Below are positions 30,178 to 40,872 of a stretch of 64,000 nt of DNA, piece after piece. Numbering within the stretch: position 1 is the stretch's first letter; every line of letters starts with the position of its first letter. The notes under the pieces are model-generated. The model was not told the DNA's origin. It worked only from the letters and a program-made list of their open reading frames with translations, and made no database searches. Location: positions 124,001 to 188,000 of the forward strand of contig NZ_JAHSPF010000002.1 in assembly GCF_019132875.1 (NCBI RefSeq). Direction: 5' to 3'. The position numbers were made by a program, and so were the translations under genes. This DNA is from Erwinia phyllosphaerae. GTDB taxonomy: Bacteria > Pseudomonadota > Gammaproteobacteria > Enterobacterales > Enterobacteriaceae.

Positions 30178-31392
30178 ATGGTGGATTCAGCTTCCGTTTC
30201 GCAGACTACAGCTATCGACTGGCGCGCCTGGCGCTATGCCGTTCCCGGAAAACGTGATTTGCGCATTGATATGTTGCGAGGCATTGCGCTGGTGATGATG
30301 GTGGTGGCCCACACCGAAATTTTATCGCTGGTAAATATTTTCACCTGGGAGCGTTTTGGTTTAACCACCGGGGCCGAAGGATTTGTGATTCTGTCTGGCT
30401 TTATGCTGGGCATGCTAAACCGCCAGCGCCTGCAAAAAGAGGTGCTGCTGACGATTGGCTGGACGCTGTGGCGGCGCGCCGCAAAAATTTATCTGGTTAA
30501 CCTTACGATTATTTTGCTGATACTGGCGCTAAACAGGCTGAGCGTAGTAAATACCTTTGAGGTTACGCACTTTGTCGATCGCTACTCCGGCACCGTCTGG
30601 GCGCTTTTCCCCACCACGCCGCAGATCAAAGAGACCTGGTTTAATATCGTTCTTTACCTGCAAATAGGGCCGCACCAGACGCAAATTTTGGGCCTGTATA
30701 TCTGTTTGCTGCTGGTTAGCCCACTGTTCCTTGGCCTGTTGCAAAGCGGGCGGGTGGTCTGGCTACTGCTTGCTTCGCTGGCGGCCTATATCAGCTATCA
30801 GCTCTGGTCAACGCGGCTGACGGTAGCGGAGTTTGAATTCGCTTTTCCTCTGCTTGCCTGGCAGCTTATTTTTGTCTGCGGCATGTGCTGCGGCTGGTAC
30901 AAAGATGAACTGATGTCGCTGGCGCGCATGCCGCCAGGCCGCGTTGTTATGGGCATCATGGTCATTTACGCGCTGGTAATGATGTTTATTGCCCAGAACC
31001 ACACCAACCCCTTTATGCCGCCAGCGCTATTGCTACACGTTATTCCGCCAGCGGATTTCAACTGGTTTTATCATCACCTGGCCGGAAAAAACGCGCTGGG
31101 GCCCTGCCGGGTATTGAATGATTTTTGCCTGATGCTGCTGGTGTATCTGCTTTTGACTTTTTTCTGGCAGCCTGTCGAACGTCTGTTTGGCTGGTTCTTG
31201 ATCCCGCTGGGCCAGCATTCGCTGTACACCTTTATCGTGCACGTTTTTGTGGTGCTGGCAGTCAGCCAGTTTGTGCATTTTGATCTCTGGCATCATGCCT
31301 GGTTGCGCAACACTTTTATTCATCTCAGCGCGCTGGGCCTGCTGTGGTGGATGGCGAAAAAAGAGATTGGCGGCCGCTTTATCCCTAATTAG
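30178..31392 (+). CDS. OpgC-type membrane acyltransferase
   Basis: A 404-residue integral membrane protein with about ten helices. The N-terminal signature RDLRIDMLRGIALVMMVVAH plus LTTGAEGFVILSGFMLG is that of the OpgC (PF10129) acyltransferase_3-like family, whose studied member adds succinyl groups to periplasmic glucans. It is the first gene of the rightward operon (acyltransferase, outer-membrane protein, phosphatase, STAS, kinase). Position opposite a GT2 synthase makes acylation of that polymer its likely role. ATG 30178 lacks a strong ribosome site; GTG 30181 is possible. Confidence 0.9.
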   Translation: MVDSASVSQTTAIDWRAWRYAVPGKRDLRIDMLRGIALVMMVVAHTEILSLVNIFTWERFGLTTGAEGFVILSGFMLGMLNRQRLQKEVLLTIGWTLWRRAAKIYLVNLTIILLILALNRLSVVNTFEVTHFVDRYSGTVWALFPTTPQIKETWFNIVLYLQIGPHQTQILGLYICLLLVSPLFLGLLQSGRVVWLLLASLAAYISYQLWSTRLTVAEFEFAFPLLAWQLIFVCGMCCGWYKDELMSLARMPPGRVVMGIMVIYALVMMFIAQNHTNPFMPPALLLHVIPPADFNWFYHHLAGKNALGPCRVLNDFCLMLLVYLLLTFFWQPVERLFGWFLIPLGQHSLYTFIVHVFVVLAVSQFVHFDLWHHAWLRNTFIHLSALGLLWWMAKKEIGGRFIPN

Positions 31393-31407
31393 AAGAAGGA
31401 AAACTGC

Positions 31408-32325
31408 ATGTTTTATCGCGGGCGGACAGCGCTTAACCGGGGGCTGCTGTGGGTGCTTATCTGCGCGGCGTTTCTGCCCTGCGCGCAGGCCGCCACCACC
31501 GATAATGATACCGTGTCGGCCAGCAGCGAACCCTTGCAGGCCGCTGCGCTCACCAGCCGCTGGAGCCGCCTGTTTTCCGGCAATAAAAATAAGTTTTCCG
31601 GCGCGCTCAGCTTTTCCAGCGGCATGAAACAGCAGTGGCTGACCATTCCAAACGGCTCGGCCTCTGCACAGCAAAAGAAAAAAATTAATCAGCTGCTGAA
31701 TCTCAGCCTGCAATATTCACCGTACAGCTACTGGTTTGGCAACGTCATTCTCCGCGCGCCGATTACCGATTTTGACAAATACACCACGGATTTTCGTTAC
31801 AGCTTTGGCTATGACGACTGGCATCCCAACACCTTTAGCCTGGTTTACAGTAACTATGGCGATAACCATCTGTTTACTTCCGGCAATGCGCGCCATACCT
31901 ATTTTGAGCAGGGCGCTTTTACGTTCGCCTATAAATTTTCTTTGCCGAAATCTCTGGAAAAACATCTGCTGATCAATAAAGGCGATGCGCTGACCTGCCA
32001 GGTCGGCTACAGCTGGGTTCCGCGTTATTACTCGCTTGCCGACAACGATATTCGGGCAAATAAACAGGTTGGACTGGGCGGCTGCGGCTATACCTTCAAA
32101 CAACACTTTTTTATCCGGGCTACCGCCTTCTGGTATCCCAAATCTGAGCAGCAACAGCCCTGGAACGGGGATTATAGCTACAGCTTTGGCTATGCAGGCT
32201 ATACGCCAGGATCGTTTTCCGTGCAGTACAGTAACTACAGCGGAACCCACTTTCCTGGCCGCAGCAACAGCAATGCAAAGTTCCGTGAAGGTACCGTTTC
32301 CCTGATCTGGTTTCTGCCCTTCTGA
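31408..32325 (+). CDS. Small outer-membrane beta-barrel protein with internal repeat
   Basis: A 305-residue protein with a signal peptide (LLWVLICAAFLPCAQA-A). The mature part is rich in alternating aromatic and polar residues and ends in a terminal Phe (SLIWFLPF), as in outer-membrane barrels. Two similar segments, FRYSFGYDDWHPNTFSLVYS and later YSYSFGYAGYTPGSFSVQYS, show an internal duplication. I do not recognise the family. With no BcsC-like or AlgE-like porin nearby, it is the candidate exit channel or outer-membrane partner of the glycan locus. It starts 15 nt after the acyltransferase with a GAAGGAAAA site. Confidence 0.8.
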   Translation: MFYRGRTALNRGLLWVLICAAFLPCAQAATTDNDTVSASSEPLQAAALTSRWSRLFSGNKNKFSGALSFSSGMKQQWLTIPNGSASAQQKKKINQLLNLSLQYSPYSYWFGNVILRAPITDFDKYTTDFRYSFGYDDWHPNTFSLVYSNYGDNHLFTSGNARHTYFEQGAFTFAYKFSLPKSLEKHLLINKGDALTCQVGYSWVPRYYSLADNDIRANKQVGLGGCGYTFKQHFFIRATAFWYPKSEQQQPWNGDYSYSFGYAGYTPGSFSVQYSNYSGTHFPGRSNSNAKFREGTVSLIWFLPF

Positions 32326-32335
32326 GGCCACTACT

Positions 32336-33580
32336 ATGTTAACGCTGCAATCTCAGCCCGTACTGGTCGTCGACGACGCAGCCACCTGGCGCAAGCTGCT
32401 GGCCGCACTGCTGAAAAAATGGGGATATCAGGTCTTCGAGGCCGAAAACGGCGAACAGGCGCTGGCCATACTGCTGGAACATCCGATCAACCTGCTGATC
32501 AGCGACTGGGAGATGCCGGTAATGGACGGCCTGACGCTCTGTCAGCAGGTTCGCCAGCGGGTGCAGGATCGCTATGTCTATTTGATCGTGCTTACCGCCC
32601 GGGAAAGCGTTGAAGATCTGCGAACGGGTTTTGCCGTCGGCGCCGATGACTTTTTGCGCAAGCCGGTTAATCAAATCGAATTACAGGCAAGGCTGCACGC
32701 AGGCGAGCGTGTTCTGCGGCTGGAAGCTACGCTGGCGGCCCGAAACAATAACTTAAGCGAAGCGTTAAGACAGATTGAGCAGGATCTACAGGCGGCGGCC
32801 AGACTACAGCTCAGCATTTTACCTCCGCACGCTCTGCACCATGACCCTTACTACGCCGACTGGCTATTTATTCCTTCGGCGTGGGTATCGGGCGATATTT
32901 TTAATTTTTTTCCGCTCGATCACCAGGCCGTAGGCTTCTATTGCGTTGATGTCGCAGGACACGGCGTCAGCGCTGCAATGCTGTCGGTCGCTGTCGCCAG
33001 GCAATTTCTGCATGGTCGTACGGTGGATCGTTTTCTGTTTAGTGGAGAGGAGATTACCCCTCCTGCCCAGGTAGTCAGCATCCTTAATGAACGTTTTTGC
33101 GCGCAAAACCACGATGTGCTGAGCTATTTCACCATGATTTACGGCGTCATCAATTTACAAAGCGGTGAGGGAAAGCTCTGCCAGGCCGGCCATCCAACCC
33201 CTTTTATTGTCAGTTGCGAGGGTGACATACGCCACGTGGGCGATGGCGGCCCGCCGGTTGGCTTGCTCGAAGAGCTCAGCTGGGAAGAGAGCAGCTTCAG
33301 GCTTGAACCCGGCGAACGGCTCTGCCTCTATAGCGACGGCATCAGCGAATGCGAAAACCCGGAACACGTTATGTTTGGCTCCCGGCAGCTGGAGTCGCTG
33401 CTGGCTTCGCTTGGCAACATGCCGGTGGCCAGCCTGCTGGCTCAGGTGCAGCACAGACTTAATCTCTGGCGCGATACCGCGCCGGGTGAAAACGCGCCGG
33501 CGGCGGATGATATCTCCCTGATGGTCATTGAACGTCAGCCGCTCTATCTGTCAAATGGAGAAAAAATCGATGAAAATTGA
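32336..33580 (+). CDS. Response regulator with SpoIIE/PP2C phosphatase output
   Basis: A 414-residue protein. Receiver domain about 5-122 with phospho-acceptor D57 (LLISDWEMPVMDG) and KPVN near 105. A coiled linker at about 125-165 joins a PP2C-type phosphatase domain (about 170-400) with metal-site residues in VSGDIFNFF, DVAGHGVSAAMLS and YSDGISECENP. This is the RsbU/HsbR/SypE-type architecture: phosphorylation of the receiver controls dephosphorylation of a STAS protein. The adjacent STAS gene and the hybrid kinase at 21067 are the natural substrate and phosphodonor. Confidence 0.93.
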   Translation: MLTLQSQPVLVVDDAATWRKLLAALLKKWGYQVFEAENGEQALAILLEHPINLLISDWEMPVMDGLTLCQQVRQRVQDRYVYLIVLTARESVEDLRTGFAVGADDFLRKPVNQIELQARLHAGERVLRLEATLAARNNNLSEALRQIEQDLQAAARLQLSILPPHALHHDPYYADWLFIPSAWVSGDIFNFFPLDHQAVGFYCVDVAGHGVSAAMLSVAVARQFLHGRTVDRFLFSGEEITPPAQVVSILNERFCAQNHDVLSYFTMIYGVINLQSGEGKLCQAGHPTPFIVSCEGDIRHVGDGGPPVGLLEELSWEESSFRLEPGERLCLYSDGISECENPEHVMFGSRQLESLLASLGNMPVASLLAQVQHRLNLWRDTAPGENAPAADDISLMVIERQPLYLSNGEKIDEN

Positions 33581-33914
33581 AAGAGAAAAACAGCAGGGCG
33601 TGACGCTGTTAACGCCCGTGACGCGACGGCTTGATGCTTCTGTCGCGCTGCGCTTTAAAGAAGAAGTGTTAGCCGTGATTCAGCAGGGCGAGAGTCGACT
33701 GGTGCTGGATTTTTCCCGCGTTGATTTTATCGACAGTAGCTGCCTGGGGGCGCTGATTTCGCTGCTGAAGGCCAGCAGCGGCAAAGGCACGCTGGCGCTC
33801 TGCGCGCTAAACGGCAATATCAAAAACATGTTCTCGCTAACCCGCATGGATCGCGTTTTTACCATTTACCCGGAGCGGAGCGACGCGATAGCCGAACTGA
33901 ACATGGGGGAATAA
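33570..33914 (+). CDS. STAS-domain anti-sigma factor antagonist
   Basis: A 114-residue STAS protein. The conserved phosphoserine region is DFIDSSCLGALISLLKA, preceded by RLVLDFSRV. ATG 33570, 10 nt after GGAG and overlapping the phosphatase gene by 11 nt, is preferred over ATG 33558. In partner-switching systems such a protein is inactivated by an RsbW-type kinase and reactivated by a PP2C phosphatase; both genes flank it here. Its downstream target (a sigma factor, the kinase itself or an enzyme) is not encoded in the window. Confidence 0.92.
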   Translation: MKIEREKQQGVTLLTPVTRRLDASVALRFKEEVLAVIQQGESRLVLDFSRVDFIDSSCLGALISLLKASSGKGTLALCALNGNIKNMFSLTRMDRVFTIYPERSDAIAELNMGE

Positions 33915-33917
33915 GCA

Positions 33918-35560
<1,643 letters not shown>

Positions 35561-35743
35561 TCATTGTGGCATAAGGTAAGAAAAGCGTGGACCATTGCGT
35601 TTCGTAAAAATAGAGACGGGTTGCCGGACGCGTCACGGCGCTGGTGAAACAAATTGCGCCGTAAGGAAACAAAGAAACACGGCGTTTTTATCTTCAGCCA
35701 GCGATAATAAGACGTCATTTCCGGCAGCGTTAAGGAGAATCAG

Positions 35744-36664
35744 ATGAACCGGCGTCATTTTCTGGCGAGCGTTGCGGCCACTCTCGTCGCTACTAAAAGC
35801 GAGCTCTCATTTGCCTCCTCTTTGTATGGGCAAAGCCAGATAATCCCACTGTGGGATGGCGTTCCACCGGGCGGCGGCGGGCCTGAGAGTAAGATGATCG
35901 TGTCTGCAACGGGCGCTCAGCACCAGATTGCTGTCCCGACGCTGACCGTAATGACTCCGGCGCATCCGGACGGGCGGGCGGTACTGATCGCGGGCGGAGG
36001 AGGCTACAAGCGGATTGAAACGGGCAAAGAGTCGCTGCCGGCGGCACAGTGGCTGACCCGGCGCGGCTATACCTGCTACATTTTGAGCTATCGCCTGCCG
36101 AGTGAAGGCTGGAACGATGGGGCATTAGTTGCTCTACAGGACGCGCAGCGGGCTTTACGCATTATCAGGCAGCGTGAAAAATCCGTCAGCGTGCTGGGAT
36201 TTTCCGCCGGAGGTCATCTGTTGGGCATGGCCGCCGCACGCCCTGAATTCCAGTCTTACCCACCGACAGATAAGCTCGACAGCCTGCCCGCACAGGCAGA
36301 CAGCGCCGCGCTGATCTATCCGGTGATTACCCTCGAAAAACCTTATACGCACACTTCTGTCCACCGTATTCTTGTCAGCCCGCATGCGACAGCAAAAGCG
36401 GAAGCCGCCTGGTCAGTGCAGAACTACGTCACGCCCGCCGCACCGCCTTTTTTTCTGGTGCAGGCAGAAGACGATCCTGTCTCCGATCCGGCAAACACCT
36501 TAATTATGTATGCAGCCTGCCAGAAAGCAGGTGTACCGGTTGAAATGCACCGTTACGCCAGCGGTGGTCACGGTTTTGGCATGGGCAAGCCCGGCACGCC
36601 TGCTGCTGCATGGCCCCGGGCTTATGAGAAATGGCTGGAACACAGAAGCGGAACGGGGAAGTAA
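35744..36664 (+). CDS. Exported alpha/beta hydrolase (BD-FAE/acetylesterase-like)
   Basis: A 306-residue protein with a Tat-like signal (MNRRHFLASVAATLVA). The hydrolase core has an oxyanion glycine stretch (LIAGGGGYKRIE), nucleophile LGFSAGGHLLG, acid Asp in AEDDPVSDP and His in SGGHGFGMG. This matches the acetyl-xylan esterase/BD-FAE subgroup of lipases and esterases. Divergent from the other esterase gene with a 213-bp gap between them. Exported hydrolases on both sides of this gap suggest a carbohydrate de-acylation function; substrate unknown. Confidence 0.87.
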   Translation: MNRRHFLASVAATLVATKSELSFASSLYGQSQIIPLWDGVPPGGGGPESKMIVSATGAQHQIAVPTLTVMTPAHPDGRAVLIAGGGGYKRIETGKESLPAAQWLTRRGYTCYILSYRLPSEGWNDGALVALQDAQRALRIIRQREKSVSVLGFSAGGHLLGMAAARPEFQSYPPTDKLDSLPAQADSAALIYPVITLEKPYTHTSVHRILVSPHATAKAEAAWSVQNYVTPAAPPFFLVQAEDDPVSDPANTLIMYAACQKAGVPVEMHRYASGGHGFGMGKPGTPAAAWPRAYEKWLEHRSGTGK

Positions 36665-36665
36665 A

Positions 36666-37949
36666 TTACACCGCCGCCAGCGCCAGCCGTAAATCCTCAA
36701 TCAAATCGTCTTTATTTTCGATGCCAATCGAAACGCGCACGGTCGCTTCGTTGATGCCGATACGCGTCCGGACATCTACCGGCACGCCAGAATGCGTGGT
36801 GCTGGCCGGATGGCTGGCAAGCGATTCGGTGCCGCCAAGGCTGACCGCCAGCTTAAACAGCTGTAGCGCATTCAGCAGCTTAAAAGCCGCCGCCTGGCCG
36901 CCCACGACATCAAATGAAAACGTAGAGCCTGCGCCGCTACACTGTTTTTGAAACACGTTGGCCGCAGGGGAGCCCGCTTCCAGAAACGGCAAATAGTGCA
37001 GCTTTTCAATTTTTTCGTGCGAGCGTAAAAATGCCGCAACGGCGGCCGCATTCTCGTTGGCACGTTCCATGCGCAGCGCCAGGGTTTCCAGTGAACGGCC
37101 AATCATCCAGCAGGAGTGCGGATCGAGCTGCGTGCCGATAGCGCTACGCAGATGCTTAATCTTTTTAATTAACGCCTTGCTGCCCATTACCGCACCGGCA
37201 ATCAGGTCGGAATGACCGCCAACGTATTTGGTCAGAGAGTAAAGGGACAAATCGGCCCCGTGCTCAATCGGACGCTGGAATACTGGTCCAAGCAGCGTGT
37301 TATCACAGGCGATGACCGGACGATGCTGCTGTCGTTGTTCAATCACGTCCGCCACCCGTTTAATCAGCGCAACATCGACCAGGCTATTGGTTGGATTAGC
37401 TGGCGACTCAATCAGGATGACGGAGACGCGTCCTTGCTTCATCGCTTCATCAGCGGCAGCCTGCACCGAGGCTTCGTCCACGCCATCAGCGAAGCCAACG
37501 GAGGCCACGCCCAGTTTATGAAAGGTTTTACTCAACAGCGTTTCGGTGCCGCCATAGAGCGGCTGCGAATGCAGAATTGCGTCGCCAGGCTCGACAAAGG
37601 CCAGCAGCGCAGTAGAGATGGCGGACATGCCGGAAGAGAATAGCGCCGCGCTTTCGGTGCGTTCATAGATCGCCAGGCGATCTTCGACAATTTCGCTGTT
37701 GGGATGGTTAAAGCGCGAGTAAACCAGGCCGTTCGCTTCGCCCTCTGGCGGTTCACGACGCCCGGAGACGTAATCAAAGAAGTCCCGGCCTTCTTCCGCG
37801 CTGTTAAAAATAAAGGTAGAAGTCAGAAATACTGGCGGCTTAACGGCGCCTTCAGAGAGCGCCGGATCAAAACCGTAGTTCAGCATTTGCGTTTCGGGTT
37901 GCAGCTCACGATTACCGAGATGTGTTTTTTTTGAGTGTTGCACAGCCAT
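36666..37949 (-). CDS. Cys/Met metabolism PLP-dependent enzyme (cystathionine gamma-lyase/synthase-like)
   Basis: A 427-residue fold-type I PLP enzyme. PLP-Lys is in [13 protein letters not shown]; other hallmarks are [24 protein letters not shown] and the substrate-binding [13 protein letters not shown]. It cleaves or forms C-S bonds in cystathionine, methionine or O-acyl-homoserine; subfamily is not certain. ATG 37949 follows AGGAG; a longer frame to 38015 lacks a ribosome site. It converges on the alpha/beta hydrolase gene with only 1 nt between stops. No link to the glycan locus is evident. Confidence 0.9.
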   Translation of the reverse strand: MAVQHSKKTHLGNRELQPETQMLNYGFDPALSEGAVKPPVFLTSTFIFNSAEEGRDFFDYVSGRREPPEGEANGLVYSRFNHPNSEIVEDRLAIYERTESAALFSSGMSAISTALLAFVEPGDAILHSQPLYGGTETLLSKTFHKLGVASVGFADGVDEASVQAAADEAMKQGRVSVILIESPANPTNSLVDVALIKRVADVIEQRQQHRPVIACDNTLLGPVFQRPIEHGADLSLYSLTKYVGGHSDLIAGAVMGSKALIKKIKHLRSAIGTQLDPHSCWMIGRSLETLALRMERANENAAAVAAFLRSHEKIEKLHYLPFLEAGSPAANVFQKQCSGAGSTFSFDVVGGQAAAFKLLNALQLFKLAVSLGGTESLASHPASTTHSGVPVDVRTRIGINEATVRVSIGIENKDDLIEDLRLALAAV

Positions 37950-38338
37950 ACGATCTCCTGCCAACAAGGCATGCGATAACAAATTATTTTCAGCATAAGC
38001 TAACACGGAGGACATGACGTTCTTATATGAATTAAAATTCTATCGTTAAAACTTAATGCATTATTAAATATGGGTAAAACTGTATTTGGAAGTCTGTATG
38101 TCTGCATGGCCGTAGAAAGGCGAGGGTGGTCAGGCGCATAAAAAAGCCATAGCATATGATGAACTTTGCTGGCTTCTCTAAGCCATAACGATATTAAAAT
38201 AGATTACAAAAACACCTTGAAAGTAAAATATATGGTTTTTCTTTTTGGCGTTTTTAGTTAAATTATTTCTTCGGTTTTAAAATTAATAAATGAAAAGAAT
38301 TTTTGTGTTGGTGTTTATTCAGCATTTTTTGCTTTGAA
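37950..38338. other. AT-rich intergenic stretch, no gene seen
   Basis: About 390 bp between the PLP enzyme start and the SymE remnant. It is strongly AT-rich, unlike the GC-rich flanks, and must contain the PLP gene's promoter. I found no open frame with a ribosome site, no tRNA, and no clear terminal repeats. Its composition resembles the immunity-gene DNA nearby and may be residue of a lost orphan toxin module. Confidence 0.5.
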
Positions 38339-38620
38339 TACTGGCGACTGGAAAAGGCAGGGCTTGCGACGGGGGCGCCGGTTAACGTGCAGGTAATGCA
38401 GGAATATCTGATTATTACCCAGCAGGAACCGTAGCCGGAGCTGCCCGCAGAGCCGGAGGTGGTGACCACGCTGAAGCGGGCCTGTAAGAAGTTATCCGAC
38501 CGTAAGCAGCGGGAGATCGCGGCGTATATTGAGCTGGTTGCCACGCCGCACAAGCGGCCACGCAAGATCCCGGCAGGCACGGTTGAGTGGGAGAAGGCTG
38601 GATTAAGTGGCTTGTTGTAA
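38339..38620 (+). pseudogene. SymE-family toxin remnant (copy A)
   Basis: Reading the plus strand gives YWRLEKAGLATGAPVNVQVM, then QEYLIITQQEP, a stop at 38432, and in the same frame PELPAEPEVVTTLKRACKKL and the tail IPAGTVEWEKAGLSGLL. The first part is the AbrB-like SymE core (GF.TG.PV.V.V..G.L.IT). The N-terminus is absent and the internal TAG breaks the frame, so this is a pseudogene. SymE-like genes often accompany Rhs and CDI toxin modules. The gene is antisense in orientation to the CDI locus. Confidence 0.8.
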
Positions 38621-38627
38621 GGTAAGG

Positions 38628-38650
38628 ATCCCAGCCGCTGGGGCTGGGAT
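38628..38650 (-). terminator. Hairpin after orphan immunity gene 3
   Basis: ATCCCAGCC and GGCTGGGAT form a perfect 9-bp stem with a 5-nt loop, about 10 nt past the immunity stop on the minus strand. A true T-run is lacking on that strand (CTTACC follows). Similar hairpins follow two of the other immunity genes. Confidence 0.55.
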
Positions 38651-38659
38651 TGTTATTTA

Positions 38660-38914
38660 CTACGAATCGGATGGGGGCGGTTTTCGATCTTTACGCTCGT
38701 CTATTTTGGCGAAAATCCATGAACCTAAGCCACCGGCTACACCTGCTATAAAACTTATAACTCCTGTTTTGAGGATATCTTGTATATCTAGACTGATACT
38801 TCTCAGATATATAAAATTAATCGCTAATCTCAATATCAAGCCTATACAAAAAAAGAAAGCCGTCCCGTATAAGATACTTAATATTAAGAGCGTTATTATC
38901 GGCTTTTTTTTCAC
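38660..38914 (-). CDS. Small two-helix membrane protein, candidate CDI immunity (orphan module 3)
   Basis: An 84-residue protein with two hydrophobic helices (KPIITLLILSILYGTAFFFC-type first helix; VISFIAGVAGGLGSWIFA second) and a charged tail ending RKPPPSDS. Its start overlaps the stop of the orphan CdiA fragment by ATGA, the standard toxin-immunity coupling. The gene is AT-rich against GC-rich surroundings. It shares size, two-helix topology and a Pro/Ser-rich end with the other candidate immunity proteins here. Immunity function is inferred from position. Confidence 0.7.
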   Translation of the reverse strand: MKKKPIITLLILSILYGTAFFFCIGLILRLAINFIYLRSISLDIQDILKTGVISFIAGVAGGLGSWIFAKIDERKDRKPPPSDS

Positions 38915-40101
38915 TGTTTTTTCTCCAGCTTATTTATCGCATTTTTCGTTGCACTACTTGTAGCCTCAGATATAAAAGAGCTGCCTACATCAGTCCAGAA
39001 ACCAGCTGAAGGGCCTATGATAGGTTCAAGTAAATCAGGTGAGTATTTACCAACAGCGCCACCAATCAGACCTCCGGCCATCGCACCACTGATAGAACCA
39101 GTATCAACACCGTCAGTAAATACTGCACTCCCTGCCGCTATTCCCACGTTCTGCCAGACACTCCGCCCCGGAGCCAGACCACCGGTAATTGCCGCTGATG
39201 TGCTGCTCCAGAAATCCCAGGTTTTTTGCTGATTTTCCGGCAGGCTCTTATTTTGTTCACTGTTGATATCGAACCATTGATAAGTACCATTTGCGATAGC
39301 ACCAATTGTAGAACCCGATATTACTTTACCTGCCGTTGCCGCCGGGCCTAAATAAGCTGCGCCGGCAATCAGTACGCCATCTTTATAACCTTCAACAATA
39401 ACTTTGGTTATATTTGCGCCCTCGGGTAAATCACCTTTCGCATTCTTACTCAGCGCGGCGTTGATTTCTTCCGCCGTTGCCCCGGCTTCGGTCATTGAGG
39501 TTCCCAGCGAAGCCGCCGCCTGGCCGTAACTTCCCAGTCCGCCTGGTAACGAAAGGTTATTGTTGTCCGTCGAGTTTTTCCCGGCCTGCGCCCCCGCCAC
39601 AGCGTCCGCCATGCTGTCACCCACAACGCCACCTGCAAGACCTGCCGCCAGCGTACCGAGTGCGCTGATGGTTTGCTTCTGGGTTTCGGTCAGGCTGTTA
39701 CGGTCAACGTCCGGATACATCTGCTGCGCGATAAATTCGCCCATTGCCGCACCGGACGCGCCTGCCAGCGCGCTGTTGCCTGCTGCGTACGCCGTGACCG
39801 CACCGACCACCGCGTGCGCCATCAGGTTCGCTTCGACGTTCACCACATCTTTGCCGTCCGGGCCTTTCGTGGTGGTCATGTCGTGGATCACTTCCGCCAG
39901 ATACGGTGCCGCCGCGCCGCTGACCGCCTGCGCCACGCTACCGCCCGACAGGCCCTGTATCGTTGCCGTAGCCGCGCTTATTCCCTGCTGGATGGCGCTG
40001 CCGGTTCCCCATTGCTGCTGCGCCGCTTTGTAGCTGTCCGTTGCCGCCAGCGCCTTATTGTAATCGGCCCAGGCTTCCTTCGTGGCACCGGCTCCCGGTT
40101 C
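38911..40101 (-). pseudogene. Orphan CdiA C-terminal module 3 (no start codon)
   Basis: An open frame of about 397 codons that matches the end of the full CdiA from KEAWADYNKALAATDSYKAA onward. An in-frame TAA at 40102-40104 precedes it and no ATG is suitably placed, so it is a displaced toxin end, silent unless recombined into cdiA. The pretoxin part is nearly identical to the main gene. The final ~110 residues differ and run through GLIGGAVGKYSPDLLEPIIG to SSFISEATSSATKNAINKL. The tip is Gly/Ala-rich and amphipathic. Its left edge abuts a SymE fragment. Confidence 0.85.
39364..40080. repeat. Near-identical direct repeat, copy 1 (partner 43051-43767)
   Basis: About 717 bp here recur at a constant offset of 3687 bp with only scattered substitutions. 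The repeat encodes the CdiA pretoxin region. Both copies read in the same direction, so homologous recombination between them would delete the intervening 3.7 kb and swap the toxin/immunity end of cdiA. Confidence 0.9.
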
Positions 40102-40105
40102 TTAG

Positions 40106-40252
40106 CTGGCCTGTAAGAAGTTATCCGACCGCAAGCAGCAGGAGATCGCGGCATATATTGAGCTGGTTGCCACGCCGCAGAAGCGGCCACGCAAGATCCC
40201 GGCAGGCACGGTTGAGTGGGGAAGGCTGGATTACGTGGCTACTGAAGAGTGA
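40106..40252 (+). pseudogene. SymE-family remnant (copy B, 3' part only)
   Basis: About 49 codons nearly identical to the 3' half of copy A: LACKKLSDRKQQEIAAYIEL then VATPQKRPRKIPAGTVEW. One base is missing after TGG relative to copy A, shifting the frame to GRLDYVATEE and a stop. It begins abruptly at the junction with orphan CdiA fragment 3. Two damaged copies next to toxin modules indicate that SymE travelled with them. Confidence 0.75.
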
Positions 40253-40266
40253 TCAGCAGAGAAGAG

Positions 40267-40288
40267 AACCCCGGCCAATACCGGGGTT
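40267..40288 (-). terminator. Terminator after orphan immunity gene 2
   Basis: AACCCCGG and CCGGGGTT form an 8-bp stem with loop CCAATA, starting 6 nt past the immunity stop on the minus strand and followed by the pyrimidine run CTCTTCTC. Confidence 0.65.
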
Positions 40289-40294
40289 AGAGCT

Positions 40295-40555
40295 TTACGA
40301 GTCTGAGGATGGATCTTCTTTTTCTTTCATCTTGGATAAAAGCCAGATACCTACGCCTGTAGGGATTCCCACCGCGATACCTCTTTTAATTGAAAAAAGA
40401 ACATCTTCATGCCAGCCAAAAATGAAAGAACCATTTTTAAAATAAACCAAAATTGCAGCACATAAGCAACCTGACAAAAAAGCAAGAGTCATGGTAACGA
40501 TAAAAGTTATCAGTAAAATAAAAAGAGATTTTAAGCCATAAGTATTAGGTGTCAT
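40295..40555 (-). CDS. Small two-helix membrane protein, candidate CDI immunity (orphan module 2)
   Basis: An 86-residue protein with two hydrophobic helices (SLFILLITFIVTMTLAFLSG; then GIAVGIPTGVGIWLLS) and an acidic tail (KEDPSSDS) close to the SDS end of the module 3 protein. ATGA overlap with the orphan toxin tip. It is followed by a terminator hairpin. The membrane topology argues that the cognate toxin acts in or at the inner membrane. Function inferred. Confidence 0.68.
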   Translation of the reverse strand: MTPNTYGLKSLFILLITFIVTMTLAFLSGCLCAAILVYFKNGSFIFGWHEDVLFSIKRGIAVGIPTGVGIWLLSKMKEKEDPSSDS

Positions 40556-40827
40556 TTGTTATCTCCTTCAACCTTTAGCTTATCTTCAACTTTACTTCCC
40601 GTCGCTTCGCTAATTACAGAACCGCCAATAGCTCCAGCAATACCAGCGGTTTTATCTGAGACAATAGGGAAGTATTTATTTCCAATTTCTACAGATTTAC
40701 CACCTGCTGCACCCACCGCTGTACCAAAACCAGCACCAATTACACTTGGAAGTATATGTTTCCCTTGCAACTTAGCGCTCGTATATGCACCAGTAATACT
40801 GGCCGTCTCAGTGAACCAGAACCCTTT
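40552..40827 (-). pseudogene. Orphan CdiA toxin tip (module 2), start and pretoxin lost
   Basis: A 91-codon open piece between an in-frame TAA and its stop, reading GFWFTETASITGAYTSAK and then HILPSVIGAGFGTAVGAAGG to GGSVISEATGSKVEDKL. It aligns loosely with the tip of module 3 (FWSSTSAAITG...SSFISEATSSATKN). There is no pretoxin segment and no ATG; a TTG at 40770 is the only start-like codon. It is a stranded toxin tip kept next to its immunity gene. Confidence 0.65.
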
Positions 40828-40872
40828 TTATTGCAGCTGATTGCTAAAGAGTATCTGTCAGGTCACTTGTAT

